Positions 7,766 through 18,191 of a stretch of DNA of 47,313 nt are shown in pieces. The notes below the pieces were generated by a model. The model was not told where the DNA came from. It searched no databases and worked only from the letters and a program-made list of their open reading frames with translations. How positions within the stretch are numbered: the stretch's first letter is position 1; the number at the start of each line of letters is the position of its first letter. The translations under genes were made by a program, and so were the position numbers. The stretch is from NCBI GenBank assembly GCA_950073265.1, contig CATMPJ010000004.1, positions 1 through 47,313 of the forward strand, given 5' to 3'. Origin of the DNA: an uncultured bacterium. GTDB lineage: Bacteria > Patescibacteriota > Minisyncoccia > Phycocordibacterales > UBA918.

Positions 7766-10700
7766 ATGGACACCAAAGAACTATCGGTGGGACACTGGCC
7801 ACAAAAGCGCTTTGAGAAAAGCGCAGCGGCACGGGTACCGCTACCAGATCTCATTGAGCCGCAACGTGAATCATATAAATGGTTCACTGAGCAAGCGCTC
7901 AAGGAGGTATTTACAGAATTTTCGCCAATTGCTGACTACTCAGAAAAGAAATTTGAGATGCAATTTAAGCGTTACGATATTAGTGAACCAAAGTACTCAC
8001 CAGAGTTTGCTAAGGAAAATAAACGTACCTACGAAGCGTCTCTTCGTGCGACCGTTGTTTTGAAGAACAAAACCTTCGAAACAGAAAAAGAGCAAGAAAT
8101 CTTCATGACCGATATCCCGGTAATGACTGATAATGGTACCTTCATCATCAATGGTGTGGAGCGGGTTATCGTTCCGCAACTTGCCCGTAGTTACGGTATC
8201 TTTTTCACTACTTCTGAATCAAAAGGCAAGACCATGTTCGGTGCCAAAATTATTCCAGCCCGCGGCGCTTGGGTGGAAATTGAGTCTGAAGCCGATGGAG
8301 TAATTTATGTAAAGATTGATCGTAAGAAAAAATTCCCAATTTCTTCACTCTTACGTGTGCTTGGAGTAGAAAAAGACGCTGACATGATTAAACTCATGAA
8401 GGGGGTCGAGCGCGGTGAAGAGTACATGAAGGCTACGCTTGAAAAAGATCCAGCCAAGACAGTAGATGACTCATACATTGAAATTTACCGACGACTACGC
8501 GACGGTGATCTTGCGACCGTTGATAATGCTCGTGAGTTCGTAAATTCTATTTTTGCTCCAGAGCGATACGATCTTTCTGAAATCGGTCGTCATCACTTCA
8601 ACAACCGTTTTGATTTACCAAACACGAAGAAAGCAGATGATGTACGCACAGTCACTATTGAAGACATGCGTCTTATTTTGACCCACATCGTTGAGAGTAA
8701 TCACGACAACTCGGCCCTGCCTGACGATATCGACCATCTTGGTTTCCGCCGAGTTCGTTACTTTGGTGAAATGCTTCAGCAACGCGTCCGAGTCGGTATG
8801 ACTCGCATGAAGCGAAATATTCAAGATCGTATGTCTACGATTGAGGCAGAAACCCAGCTGCCAATGCAAATCATCAACCCACGACCACTGCAGGCTGCAA
8901 TCAAAGAATTCTTCACCACCAACCAACTCTCACAATTCTCACAACAACAAAATATCCTTGCCGAAATTGAACACCTTCGAACACTTTCTGCGCTTGGTCC
9001 GGGTGGTCTTACTCGGGAACGAGCTGGTTTTGAGGTGCGTGACGTTCACACGTCTCACTACGGACGACTTTGTCCAATCCACACTCCAGAAGGTCCAAAC
9101 ATTGGTCTAATCCTTCGTCTTTCAATGTACTCTCGAGTAAACCGATTCGGTATTATTGAGACACCGTACATTAAGGTAGAAAAAGGGAAGGTAACCGACG
9201 AGGTTGTCTACCTAAATGCACACGAAGAAGAAAAATTCACCATTGCTCATGCAGCGGTTGAGATAACTGATGCTGGTAAAATCAAGGCAGACTTAGTTGA
9301 AGCTCGACACAAAGGGGAGCCACGTATCGTGGAAGTAAAAGAGGTGCAGTATATGGATATTGCAACCAATCAACCATTCTCTGTTGCGACCTCAATGATT
9401 CCGTTCTTGAACCACGACGACGCCAACCGCACACTCATGGGTTCAAACATGCAGAAACAAGCGACGCCTTGTATCGTTCAAGAAGCACCGTTGGTGTCTA
9501 CTGGAGTTGAGGGTATGGCTGCACGTGATATTGGACGTGTGATCTATGCACAAGAGGCTGGAGAAGTGACTGAAGTTGATGCTAAGAAAATTACAGTGAA
9601 GAACAAGGCGGGCAAGAGTCACACCTATCCACTAACACAATTCCAGCGAACCAATGACTTCTCAGCGTTTTATCATCGAGCGGCTGTGTCAGTTGGGCAG
9701 AAAGTAAAACGGGGTGATTTACTTGCAGATACTTCTGCAACCGATAATGGGCAAATTGCCGTAGGGCAAAACGCTCTTGTGGCTTTCATGTCTTGGAACG
9801 GCGCCAACTACGAAGACGCGATTATTATTTCTGAGCGTCTAGTAAAGCAAGCTAAGTTTTCAACTATTCACCTTGATGAACTTGAGGTGTCAGTTCGCGA
9901 TACTAAACTTGGCCCAGAAGTAACCACTCCAGATATTCCAAACGTATCTGAAATCAAACTCCGTAACCTCGATGAGACCGGTGTCATCCGCATTGGTGCC
10001 GAAGTACGTCCCGGAGATATTTTGGTCGGTAAAGTGACACCAAAAGGTGAGACACAACTTTCTCCAGAAGAACGCTTGCTTCGTTCGATTTTTGGTGAAA
10101 AAGCTAAGGACGTAAAGGACACCTCATTGCGCCTTGAAGCGGGTAAGCGCGGTCGCGTGATTGGAGTGAAAATCTTCTCACGTGAAAACGGTGACCAACT
10201 CGACAGCGGTGTCATCAAGCGTATTCACATTACTATCGCACAGGTACGTAACGTATCTGTAGGTGATAAGCTTGCTGGCCGACACGGTAACAAGGGTGTT
10301 ATTTCTCGCATCCTTCCTGAAGAAGATATGCCGTTTACTGAGGACGGCCGACCAATCGACGTGCTCCTCACACCATTGGGTGTTCCGTCACGTATGAACC
10401 TGGGACAGATTCTGGAACTCCACCTTGGTATGGCAGCAAACACGCTTGGATTCCAAGCGGTGGTTCCACCGTTTGCTGGTGCAAACGAAAATGACGTTAA
10501 GGCAGAACTTAAAGCTGCCGGCTTACCTGAAGACGGCAAACTACAGCTGCGCGATGGTCTCACTGGCGAACAGTTCGCGCAGAAGACAGCGGTTGGATAC
10601 ATGTACATCTTGAAGCTACACCACATGGTGGAGGACAAGATTCACATGCGCTCTATTGGTCCGTACTCTCTTATCACTCAGCAACCACTTGGTGGTAAGG

Positions 10701-10966
10701 CTCAGATTGGTGGACAACGCTTCGGAGAAATGGAAGTGTGGGCGCTTCTTGGTTACGGAGCTGCCTACACTCTTCGAGAGATGCTTACGATTAAGTCTGA
10801 CGATATCGTCGGACGTAGCGCAGCTTTTGACGCTATCGTGCGAGGTGAAAAGATCTCTCACCCACATACGCCAGCTGCCTTCAACGTCCTTGTTAATCAA
10901 CTGCGTGGTCTTGCGCTTGAGGTAAAACTCGAACGAGAAGATCGTCGTAATTATGAGACCAAATAA
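7766..10966 (+). CDS. rpoB: DNA-directed RNA polymerase subunit beta
   Basis: Full-length RpoB, e.g. RPLQAAIKEFFTTNQLSQFSQQQNILAEIEHLRTLSALGPGGL, GDKLAGRHGNKGVISRILPEEDMPF. Confidence 0.98.
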   Translation: MDTKELSVGHWPQKRFEKSAAARVPLPDLIEPQRESYKWFTEQALKEVFTEFSPIADYSEKKFEMQFKRYDISEPKYSPEFAKENKRTYEASLRATVVLKNKTFETEKEQEIFMTDIPVMTDNGTFIINGVERVIVPQLARSYGIFFTTSESKGKTMFGAKIIPARGAWVEIESEADGVIYVKIDRKKKFPISSLLRVLGVEKDADMIKLMKGVERGEEYMKATLEKDPAKTVDDSYIEIYRRLRDGDLATVDNAREFVNSIFAPERYDLSEIGRHHFNNRFDLPNTKKADDVRTVTIEDMRLILTHIVESNHDNSALPDDIDHLGFRRVRYFGEMLQQRVRVGMTRMKRNIQDRMSTIEAETQLPMQIINPRPLQAAIKEFFTTNQLSQFSQQQNILAEIEHLRTLSALGPGGLTRERAGFEVRDVHTSHYGRLCPIHTPEGPNIGLILRLSMYSRVNRFGIIETPYIKVEKGKVTDEVVYLNAHEEEKFTIAHAAVEITDAGKIKADLVEARHKGEPRIVEVKEVQYMDIATNQPFSVATSMIPFLNHDDANRTLMGSNMQKQATPCIVQEAPLVSTGVEGMAARDIGRVIYAQEAGEVTEVDAKKITVKNKAGKSHTYPLTQFQRTNDFSAFYHRAAVSVGQKVKRGDLLADTSATDNGQIAVGQNALVAFMSWNGANYEDAIIISERLVKQAKFSTIHLDELEVSVRDTKLGPEVTTPDIPNVSEIKLRNLDETGVIRIGAEVRPGDILVGKVTPKGETQLSPEERLLRSIFGEKAKDVKDTSLRLEAGKRGRVIGVKIFSRENGDQLDSGVIKRIHITIAQVRNVSVGDKLAGRHGNKGVISRILPEEDMPFTEDGRPIDVLLTPLGVPSRMNLGQILELHLGMAANTLGFQAVVPPFAGANENDVKAELKAAGLPEDGKLQLRDGLTGEQFAQKTAVGYMYILKLHHMVEDKIHMRSIGPYSLITQQPLGGKAQIGGQRFGEMEVWALLGYGAAYTLREMLTIKSDDIVGRSAAFDAIVRGEKISHPHTPAAFNVLVNQLRGLALEVKLEREDRRNYETK

Positions 10967-10977
10967 CTTTCATCTGT

Positions 10978-13900
10978 ATGGCTGAACAAACATTCAAAAA
11001 ACCACCGATGATTCCAACCAACTACACTGGGGTTCATCTAAAGTTGGCTTCACCAGAAACCATTCTCGACTGGTCATCAGGTGAGGTTACAAAACCAGAA
11101 ACAATTAACTACCGTACCCAACGACCGGAAAAGCACGGACTATTTGACGAACGTATTTTTGGTCCAGTTGAAGACTACGAATGTTCTTGTAAAAAATATC
11201 GTGGTATCCGATATAAGGGTATTGTGTGTGAAAAATGTGGTGTAGAAATTACCCGTGCAATAGTGCGACGTGAACGCATGGGTCACATCGACCTTTGCGT
11301 GCCAGTCTCACACATTTGGTTCTTGCGGGGTATTCCAAGTCGAATCGCGATGATTCTTGGTATTACTGCATCTTCAGTAGAGAAAGTGATTTACTTTGCT
11401 GGATACATTGTGACCAAAGTTAGTGAATCTGACCGCACTCGCATCTTGGCTGAGCTTGAAAATGAGTACAAGACAAAACTGAAAAGCTTACAAAACGAAG
11501 AAGCACGCGATGCACTAAAAGAGCGTTTTGACGAAACTAAGAAAGAAATCAACAGCATCCAACAAGGTATCGTGCTTGATGAAATGAACTTTCATAAGTT
11601 CTCAATTAAGTACTCAACCTTGTTTGAAGCTCGTATTGGTGCTGAAGCAATCTTCGACTTGTTTAAGCAGCTTGATGTAGCGAAGCTGATTGAAGAACTA
11701 GAAGATCGCTACACGAAGGCTGGCGCGATGGAGCGAGCAAAGCTCGACAAGCGTCTAGCTTTGCTGCGCGGTATGCTTTCCGCTGGTGTTCGTCCCGAAT
11801 GGCTCTTCCTCACTCGCATCCCAGTAATCCCTCCAGCGATTCGTCCAATGGTGGCGCTTGAAGGAGGTCGTCATGCATCTTCTGATCTTAACGACCTGTA
11901 CCGACGCGTTATCAACCGAAATAATCGTCTAAAGAAACTGATCGACATCATGGCACCAGACGTTATTCTTCGAAACGAAAAGCGTATTCTGCAGGAGGCG
12001 GTAGATGCACTCATCGATAACTCGATTCGTCATGGTGGTGGCGCCTACTCAGCAATGAGCGCAGCGCAGCGACGTCCGCTTAAGTCACTTTCTGACTACC
12101 TAAAAAGTAAGCAAGGCTACTTCCGCCAAAACCTACTCGGTAAGCGTGTGGACTATTCGGGCCGTTCGGTGATTGTGATTGGTCCAGAACTGGCACTTGA
12201 TCAATGTGGTCTACCTAAGCACATGGCACTGGAATTATTCCGACCGTTTGTGGTGGCTGAGCTTCTTAAGCAAGAGTTGGCCTACAACATCCGTGGCGCC
12301 GGTCGTCTCGTTGAGGATGGCGTGCCTGAAGTCTGGGCTATTCTTGAAAAGATTATCAGCGGCAAGCACGTACTTCTTAACCGTGCACCAACGCTTCACC
12401 GACAAGGTATCCAAGCCTTTCGCCCAGTGTTGATTGAAGGCAACGCGATTCAGGTGCACCCACTCGTCTGTCGCGCGTTTAACGCAGACTTCGACGGAGA
12501 CCAGATGGCGGTACATGTACCACTTTCTGAAGAAGCACAACTTGAAGCCAAAAACATTATCTCTGCTAACAAGAACATTCTTAAGCCAGGCTCCTCAGAA
12601 CCAGTCGTATCTGAAAAGCTTCTTGATATGGCTCTGGGAGCCTACTGGATGACAAAGGTAGTAGAAGGTGCAAAAGGTGAAGGGAAGTACTTTGCTTCAC
12701 CAAACGATGCAATTAATGCCTACGACTATGGTGTAATTGATTTCCGTGCAAAAGTACACGTACTTGCAACTGATACGCCAAAATACGCACAATTTGAAAA
12801 CGGTCTCTTTGAAACAACTGTTGGACGACTCTTGTTCAACTCAGTGCTTCCAAGTGATCACTCATTTATTAATGACGTTGTTGTGCAGAAAACACTGTTC
12901 CAAATCATTATTGATATCATCGATGATCGAGGTTCAGAAGCGGTCCCACCAATTGTCGACCGGCTGAAGCGTTTTGGTTTCAAATACGCAACGGTATCAG
13001 GTACGACGTGGGGTATCGATGATGTGATTGTGCCAGAAAAGAAAGAGGTAGTTATCGAAGCGGCACGAGCTGAAGAGCGCGACATTATTGCGCACTACGA
13101 TGAAGGGTTGCTTTCTCGAGACGAGCGGCGACGGATGATTGTAGAAATCTGGCTACGCGCTAAATCGGATATTGAAAAACTTCTACCGGAAACACTCGAT
13201 GAAGATGGTTCTGCATATGAGATGTGGAAGTCTGGAGCTCGAGGTTCTCTTGGTCAGATTGCTCAGATGGCCGGTATGAAAGGTTTGATTGTAAACACAC
13301 GTGGTGAGACAAACGAGACCCCAGTAATTTCTTCATTCAAAGAAGGTCTTTCACCAATCGAGTACTTCAACACAACTCATGGTTCTCGTAAAGGTCTAGC
13401 TGACACCGCGCTTCAAACTGCGAAAGCTGGTTATCTTACTCGTCGTCTCTTCGTGGTGGCACAGGACGCTATCATTACTGAAGATGATTGTAAAACCAAG
13501 GCCGGTACTTCTATTAACCGTATCTCTGCTTCAGGTATCGAGATTGCCTTCTCAAAAGCAATCAAAGGCCGTATCTTGGCGGAAGATGCTCTTGATGCGA
13601 AAGGCACTGTTCTCTTCAAGAAGGGGCACTTATTATCACGTCGTGACGCTATCGCTGTTGAAGAAACTACCTGTGAATCAGTAGTCGTGCGTTCACCGAT
13701 GACCTGTAACACACTCCGTGGTGTGTGCCAGAAGTGTTATGGTATTGACCTTACTACCAATGACATTGTTGATATTGGTGAAGCAGTAGGAACTGTTGCT
13801 GCACAAGCGATTGGTGAGCCGGGAACTCAGCTTACTATGAACACAAAGCACGCCGGTGGTGCTGCCTCAGCTGGTGGAGACGTAACCCAAGGCCTTCCAC

Positions 13901-14646
13901 GTGTAGAAGAGGTATTCGAAAAGCGTCAACCAAAAATTCCAGCTGTAATCAACAAGCATGAAGGACAGGTGGTTGAAATTCGAACAGAAGGACGTGAACG
14001 AATTATCGTTATCGCCCCAGACATGCAAGCTGCTGGCGCACCAAAGAAAAAGGATAATATCGAGTATCCTGTACACTTCCGTCGTACTGTTGCGGTAGCA
14101 AAGGGTGACACAGTTGTTCCTGGTCAGTTGATGACCGACGGTTCTGCTAACCTTCCAGACCTCTTTAAGTTTGGTGGAAAAGAAGTAACCCAAGATTACA
14201 TTATTTCTGAGGTGAACAAGATTTACGAACTTCAAGGTGTAACCATTGCTCGCAAGCACATCGAATTGATTGTGAAGCAAATGATGTCACGCATGAAGGT
14301 GACTGATCGCGGTGATAGTCGTTTCGCTAATGGCGAAGTAGTGGAAGAGTGGATCTTGGCACAAGAAAATGAACAGCTCAAAGCAGAAGGCAAGTCTATT
14401 GCTAAGGGTGAACGTCTGATTCTTGGTATTACCGAGACGTCGCTTTCACGCAAGAGTTTCCTCTCAGCCGCATCGTTCCAGAACACAACCCGTGTTCTCA
14501 TTAACGCAGCTGTAAAGGGAAGTCATGACAATCTTGCTGGTTTGATGGAAAACGTCATTATCGGTAAACTGATCCCAGCTGGAACCGGTTTTGAAGGAAG
14601 CCGCAAACACGAAATGATTGAAGAATTTCAAGCGACGCAAGAGTAA
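10978..14646 (+). CDS. rpoC: DNA-directed RNA polymerase subunit beta'
   Basis: [16 protein letters not shown] catalytic motif; Zn motifs [20 protein letters not shown] and [13 protein letters not shown]. Confidence 0.98.
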   Translation: MAEQTFKKPPMIPTNYTGVHLKLASPETILDWSSGEVTKPETINYRTQRPEKHGLFDERIFGPVEDYECSCKKYRGIRYKGIVCEKCGVEITRAIVRRERMGHIDLCVPVSHIWFLRGIPSRIAMILGITASSVEKVIYFAGYIVTKVSESDRTRILAELENEYKTKLKSLQNEEARDALKERFDETKKEINSIQQGIVLDEMNFHKFSIKYSTLFEARIGAEAIFDLFKQLDVAKLIEELEDRYTKAGAMERAKLDKRLALLRGMLSAGVRPEWLFLTRIPVIPPAIRPMVALEGGRHASSDLNDLYRRVINRNNRLKKLIDIMAPDVILRNEKRILQEAVDALIDNSIRHGGGAYSAMSAAQRRPLKSLSDYLKSKQGYFRQNLLGKRVDYSGRSVIVIGPELALDQCGLPKHMALELFRPFVVAELLKQELAYNIRGAGRLVEDGVPEVWAILEKIISGKHVLLNRAPTLHRQGIQAFRPVLIEGNAIQVHPLVCRAFNADFDGDQMAVHVPLSEEAQLEAKNIISANKNILKPGSSEPVVSEKLLDMALGAYWMTKVVEGAKGEGKYFASPNDAINAYDYGVIDFRAKVHVLATDTPKYAQFENGLFETTVGRLLFNSVLPSDHSFINDVVVQKTLFQIIIDIIDDRGSEAVPPIVDRLKRFGFKYATVSGTTWGIDDVIVPEKKEVVIEAARAEERDIIAHYDEGLLSRDERRRMIVEIWLRAKSDIEKLLPETLDEDGSAYEMWKSGARGSLGQIAQMAGMKGLIVNTRGETNETPVISSFKEGLSPIEYFNTTHGSRKGLADTALQTAKAGYLTRRLFVVAQDAIITEDDCKTKAGTSINRISASGIEIAFSKAIKGRILAEDALDAKGTVLFKKGHLLSRRDAIAVEETTCESVVVRSPMTCNTLRGVCQKCYGIDLTTNDIVDIGEAVGTVAAQAIGEPGTQLTMNTKHAGGAASAGGDVTQGLPRVEEVFEKRQPKIPAVINKHEGQVVEIRTEGRERIIVIAPDMQAAGAPKKKDNIEYPVHFRRTVAVAKGDTVVPGQLMTDGSANLPDLFKFGGKEVTQDYIISEVNKIYELQGVTIARKHIELIVKQMMSRMKVTDRGDSRFANGEVVEEWILAQENEQLKAEGKSIAKGERLILGITETSLSRKSFLSAASFQNTTRVLINAAVKGSHDNLAGLMENVIIGKLIPAGTGFEGSRKHEMIEEFQATQE

Positions 14647-14663
14647 GCTTTAGATTCTAAAAT

Positions 14664-14707
14664 ACACATAATAAAAACCTGCATTGCTGCAGGTTTTTAT
14701 TATGTGT
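14664..14707. terminator. rpoC terminator, perfect 20-bp inverted repeat
   Basis: ACACATAATAAAAACCTGCA-ttgc-TGCAGGTTTTTATTATGTGT. Confidence 0.9.
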
Positions 14708-14752
14708 TGGTTTATTTTCACTAAAACTAAAATGCGGGTATACTAAGCAACA

Positions 14753-16456
14753 ATGAATGATGCGGTGCAACAGATTAAAGACCGGTTGGATATTGTGGAA
14801 GTGATTGCGCCATATGTTGAACTGCAAAAAGCGGGTAAAAACTACAAAGGCAAGTCACCGTTCACGACTGAGAAAACGCCATCATTTTTTGTCTCACCAG
14901 ATCGCGGTATGTATTACTGCTTTTCTACCTCACAGGGCGGTGACATGTTTACGTTTATCGAAAAGATGGAGGGTGTAGACTTTAAGGAGTCTCTACGGAT
15001 TTTGGCACGAAAAGCGGGTGTAGAGTTGGTGCCGGAAGCGCCGGAAAAAAAGACGGCCCGCGATCGTGCTTACAGTGCGCTACAGCATGCAACTGATTTC
15101 TATAAAGAATGGCTAGCAAAAACAGCGGCCGCAAAAGAGTATTTGGAAAATCGAGGGGTCTCAGAGCTTACTATCGAGAAGTGGCAGATTGGGTTCGCAC
15201 CAGGTCCACCAGAGCACAGTTGGCGCATGGTCAAGGAATACTTGGAAGGCAAAGGATACAATAAAGAGGAGCTGCTAAAGGTTGGGCTGATTAAAAATAC
15301 TGAAGGAGGTAAAGAACCTTTTGATGTGTTTCGTGATCGAATCGTGTTTCCGATGGCTGATTCAGGCGGGAAGGTGGTGGCTTTCTCTGGACGTATTTTA
15401 CATCCCGATGAAAAATCTCCAAAGTACGTTAACTCGCCAGAAACAGAATTATATAAAAAATCCGAGCTACTCTTTGGTTACGATAAAGCAAAGCAGGGGA
15501 TCCGAAACTTGGATTTCTCGCTGATTGTAGAAGGTCAATTTGATGTGGTGATGTGTCACCAAGCGGGGTATGGAAACGCGGTTGCTGTTTCTGGTACCGC
15601 GCTTACTCCACACCACGTAAAACTTCTGGAAAGATTGTCTGATCGAGTGGTGTTGGCGCTTGATGCCGACAAGGCTGGGATTGCTGCGATGCAGCGGGCC
15701 GCCGATGTAATGTTGCGTCGCGGTATTGACGTAAAAGTGGCAATTATGCCCGAAGGGAAAGATCCAGCTGATATCATTCAAAAAAATAAAGATGATTTTA
15801 AAAAGATAGTAGGAAAGTCAGCGCACGTAATTGAGTTCTTATTGCAAATACTGAAGCAAAAGTATAGCGACGAACGGACACTCAAGTTAAAGACGAGAGA
15901 CCAGATTCTTCCATTCGTACTCCTGTTACCTAATCGAATGGATCAAGAGCACTTTGTTGGAGTGATTGCTAAAGAAATTGGTAGTAGCAAAGACGCTATT
16001 CGGTTTGAGTTAGACCGCTTACGTGAAGATGGTAATAAGCAGACCGATAACGAAAATGAAGAGAAAAAAGCACCAGTTAGTAAAAGTAGTCTGTTTGAAA
16101 AAACCTACACGTACTTGCAAGCGGTCAAAGAGATACAGCCAGAAACCAAACAACAAATTGACGCAGCCTTAGCGGTGTTCGCACAATATCTTGAGTACCC
16201 AATTGTTTCTGTTGATGAGCTAAGTCGCGCTACTTTTGAGTTGTCTGATTCTTTTAATCACAGAAAAGAGCATGATATCTATACTGAGATAGCAGGGGAA
16301 ATGAATCGTTTCCATGAAGAAGCAGCAAAGCAACTCTTAGCTAAAGTAAGGACGACTCATGACGATTGGACGATTGATACCGAAGCGGTTGCTTTACATC
16401 AAAAGGCAGAAGCGATGCGCCGAGAGCGGCCATATACTGCTGATAATTTAATGTAA
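14753..16456 (+). CDS. dnaG: DNA primase DnaG with degenerate CHC2 zinc-binding site
   Basis: GKSPFTTEKTPSFFVSPDRGMYYCFSTSQGGDMF; TOPRIM IVEGQFDVVMCHQAG and LALDADKAG. Confidence 0.95.
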   Translation: MNDAVQQIKDRLDIVEVIAPYVELQKAGKNYKGKSPFTTEKTPSFFVSPDRGMYYCFSTSQGGDMFTFIEKMEGVDFKESLRILARKAGVELVPEAPEKKTARDRAYSALQHATDFYKEWLAKTAAAKEYLENRGVSELTIEKWQIGFAPGPPEHSWRMVKEYLEGKGYNKEELLKVGLIKNTEGGKEPFDVFRDRIVFPMADSGGKVVAFSGRILHPDEKSPKYVNSPETELYKKSELLFGYDKAKQGIRNLDFSLIVEGQFDVVMCHQAGYGNAVAVSGTALTPHHVKLLERLSDRVVLALDADKAGIAAMQRAADVMLRRGIDVKVAIMPEGKDPADIIQKNKDDFKKIVGKSAHVIEFLLQILKQKYSDERTLKLKTRDQILPFVLLLPNRMDQEHFVGVIAKEIGSSKDAIRFELDRLREDGNKQTDNENEEKKAPVSKSSLFEKTYTYLQAVKEIQPETKQQIDAALAVFAQYLEYPIVSVDELSRATFELSDSFNHRKEHDIYTEIAGEMNRFHEEAAKQLLAKVRTTHDDWTIDTEAVALHQKAEAMRRERPYTADNLM

Positions 16457-16466
16457 AAGACGAATC

Positions 16467-16494
16467 CCCGCTCAGCGTAATGCCAAGCGGGGTG
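16467..16494 (+). terminator. dnaG terminator hairpin
   Basis: CCCCGCT-cagcgtaatgcca-AGCGGGG then TGTTTT. Confidence 0.6.
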
Positions 16495-16512
16495 TTTTCA
16501 TAGGCACAAAGC

Positions 16513-16641
16513 CTAATGATCAGGCGTGATCGGCACCTCGTCTCTTCTCGAAGTCGTGTAGAGCAGGCTGACGACCATGATGATTGCGGCGATGATCAGC
16601 AGTATAGCCACAATGTTTTGGAGGGAACTGGATTCGAGCAT
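16513..16641 (-). CDS. 42-aa single-TM small protein MLESSSLQNIVAILLIIAAIIMVVSLLYTTSRRDEVPITPDH
   Basis: Manual minus-strand translation; SD GGGAGA upstream of ATG 16641; absent from the ORF track (too short). Confidence 0.6.
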   Translation of the reverse strand: MLESSSLQNIVAILLIIAAIIMVVSLLYTTSRRDEVPITPDH

Positions 16642-16729
16642 GTATTCATCTCCCAATTTATCCAGATATGGATTAATCCTGGATAATCTAATTAATACAT
16701 AAAATAAGGCAATTTGCTAGTTGATAGGG

Positions 16730-16757
16730 TAGACAACTAAATATTTTCCTGTATAGT
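16730..16757 (+). promoter_or_regulatory. rpoD promoter TAGACA-16-TATAGT
   Basis: -10 ends 9 nt before ATG 16767. Confidence 0.65.
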
Positions 16758-16766
16758 GTGTCGCAC

Positions 16767-18128
16767 ATGGCAACCAAAAAAGCCACAAAGAAAGTTGCAA
16801 AAAAAGCGGTAAAAAAGACCGCAACACCAAAGAAAAAAGCTACCGTAAAGAAAGCTGTGACAGCTAAAAAAGCCGTAGCAAAGAAAGCCCCTGCTGCCAA
16901 AAAGACCGCAGTAAAGAAAACACCAACCAAGAAGGTTGCAAAGAAGCCAGTTTCAAAAACCACCAAGAAAGTCGCTAAGAAAGCGGCTGTAAAGTCTTCT
17001 CCAAAAAAGACCGCAGCAAAAAAAGCTGAGGACAAACCAAAGAAGCTGACCCGGAGTGAGAAGTTGCTTGAGATGAAGGCTGCAGACTTAATGCAGCTGG
17101 GTCGCGAGCGGGGCTATGTAACCTATGACGAGCTGCTGCGCTCGTTTCCAGAAATTGAAAAGAATGTTGACTTCTTAGATACACTCTACGAGCGATTTAA
17201 TATTGCCGGCATTGATGTGCTCCAGAGCGGTGGAATGCTCGGAGCTGATCCGAGTGCAGAAGTGATTGCACAAAAGAATTCATTTAAGCGAAGTGATAGT
17301 GGTTATGACTCAATTCAAATGTATTTGCGAGAAATTGGTCAGTACCCGCTTTTAAATGCACATGAGGAAAAGGTGCTCGCTAAGCGTATCGAAGATGGAG
17401 ATGATGAGGCGCGTAACTTGCTGGCGCGTGCCAACCTACGTTTGGTGGTTTCGATCGCTAAAAAGTATGTGGGCCGATCACCAGACTTAACGCTACTTGA
17501 CCTTATTCAGGAGGGAAATCTTGGTCTCTTTAAAGCGGTTGATAAATTCGACTTCACGAAAGGCTTTAAGTTTTCAACGTACGCGACATGGTGGATTCGC
17601 CAAGCCATTACTCGCGCGTTGGCTGATCAGTCTCGAACCATCCGCATCCCGGTTCACATGGTAGAAACTATGGCTAAGTACAAGCAGGTTTCTCGTCGAT
17701 TGGCGCAAGATCTCGGCCGTGATCCAATGCCCGAAGAAATTGCCACTGAGATGCAAGTAGAGGTTGAAAAGGTGTACCAAATTGAGAAGATCTCTCAAGA
17801 CACCATCTCACTCGAATTGCCAGTTGGTGACGATGATGATCGTTCTCGTCTTTCTGACTTTATCTCTGACGACAAAATAACTTCACCCGATCAAGAGGTG
17901 GCACATAGTATTCTGACCGATCAAATCACAGAAATTCTCGACACGCTATCTGAAAAAGAACGAAAAATTCTTGAGATGCGTCACGGATTGCTTGATGGTA
18001 CATACCACACACTCGAAGAAGTAGGTAAAGAATTTGGCGTAACTCGAGAACGTATCCGTCAAATTGAAGCCAAAGCACTTGAGAAAATTCGTCAACACGA
18101 CAAGGCGCGGAGACTCAAGTCGTACTAA
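16767..18128 (+). CDS. rpoD: Housekeeping RNA polymerase sigma factor (sigma70/SigA) with Lys/Ala-rich N-terminal tail
   Basis: [77 protein letters not shown]; region 4 [19 protein letters not shown]-terminal ~85 aa of [10 protein letters not shown]-type repeats. ATG at 16767 preferred over GTG 16758. Confidence 0.96.
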   Translation: MATKKATKKVAKKAVKKTATPKKKATVKKAVTAKKAVAKKAPAAKKTAVKKTPTKKVAKKPVSKTTKKVAKKAAVKSSPKKTAAKKAEDKPKKLTRSEKLLEMKAADLMQLGRERGYVTYDELLRSFPEIEKNVDFLDTLYERFNIAGIDVLQSGGMLGADPSAEVIAQKNSFKRSDSGYDSIQMYLREIGQYPLLNAHEEKVLAKRIEDGDDEARNLLARANLRLVVSIAKKYVGRSPDLTLLDLIQEGNLGLFKAVDKFDFTKGFKFSTYATWWIRQAITRALADQSRTIRIPVHMVETMAKYKQVSRRLAQDLGRDPMPEEIATEMQVEVEKVYQIEKISQDTISLELPVGDDDDRSRLSDFISDDKITSPDQEVAHSILTDQITEILDTLSEKERKILEMRHGLLDGTYHTLEEVGKEFGVTRERIRQIEAKALEKIRQHDKARRLKSY

Positions 18129-18191
18129 CCGCAATGTAAGCAATTTTATTAATAAAGCGCTGGCAACGTATTTGCGTTATACTAAGCGTTA

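Noticed and set aside
9868-10638. Long minus-strand ORFs (116 and 137 aa) inside rpoB
   Set aside because: Ser/Arg-rich shadow ORFs antisense to a highly conserved gene; no SD, promoter or domain.
16688-17035. 115-aa minus-strand ORF opposite the sigma-factor N-terminus
   Set aside because: Phe/Ala-rich translation is the mirror of the Lys-rich repeat tail on the plus strand; no independent start signals.
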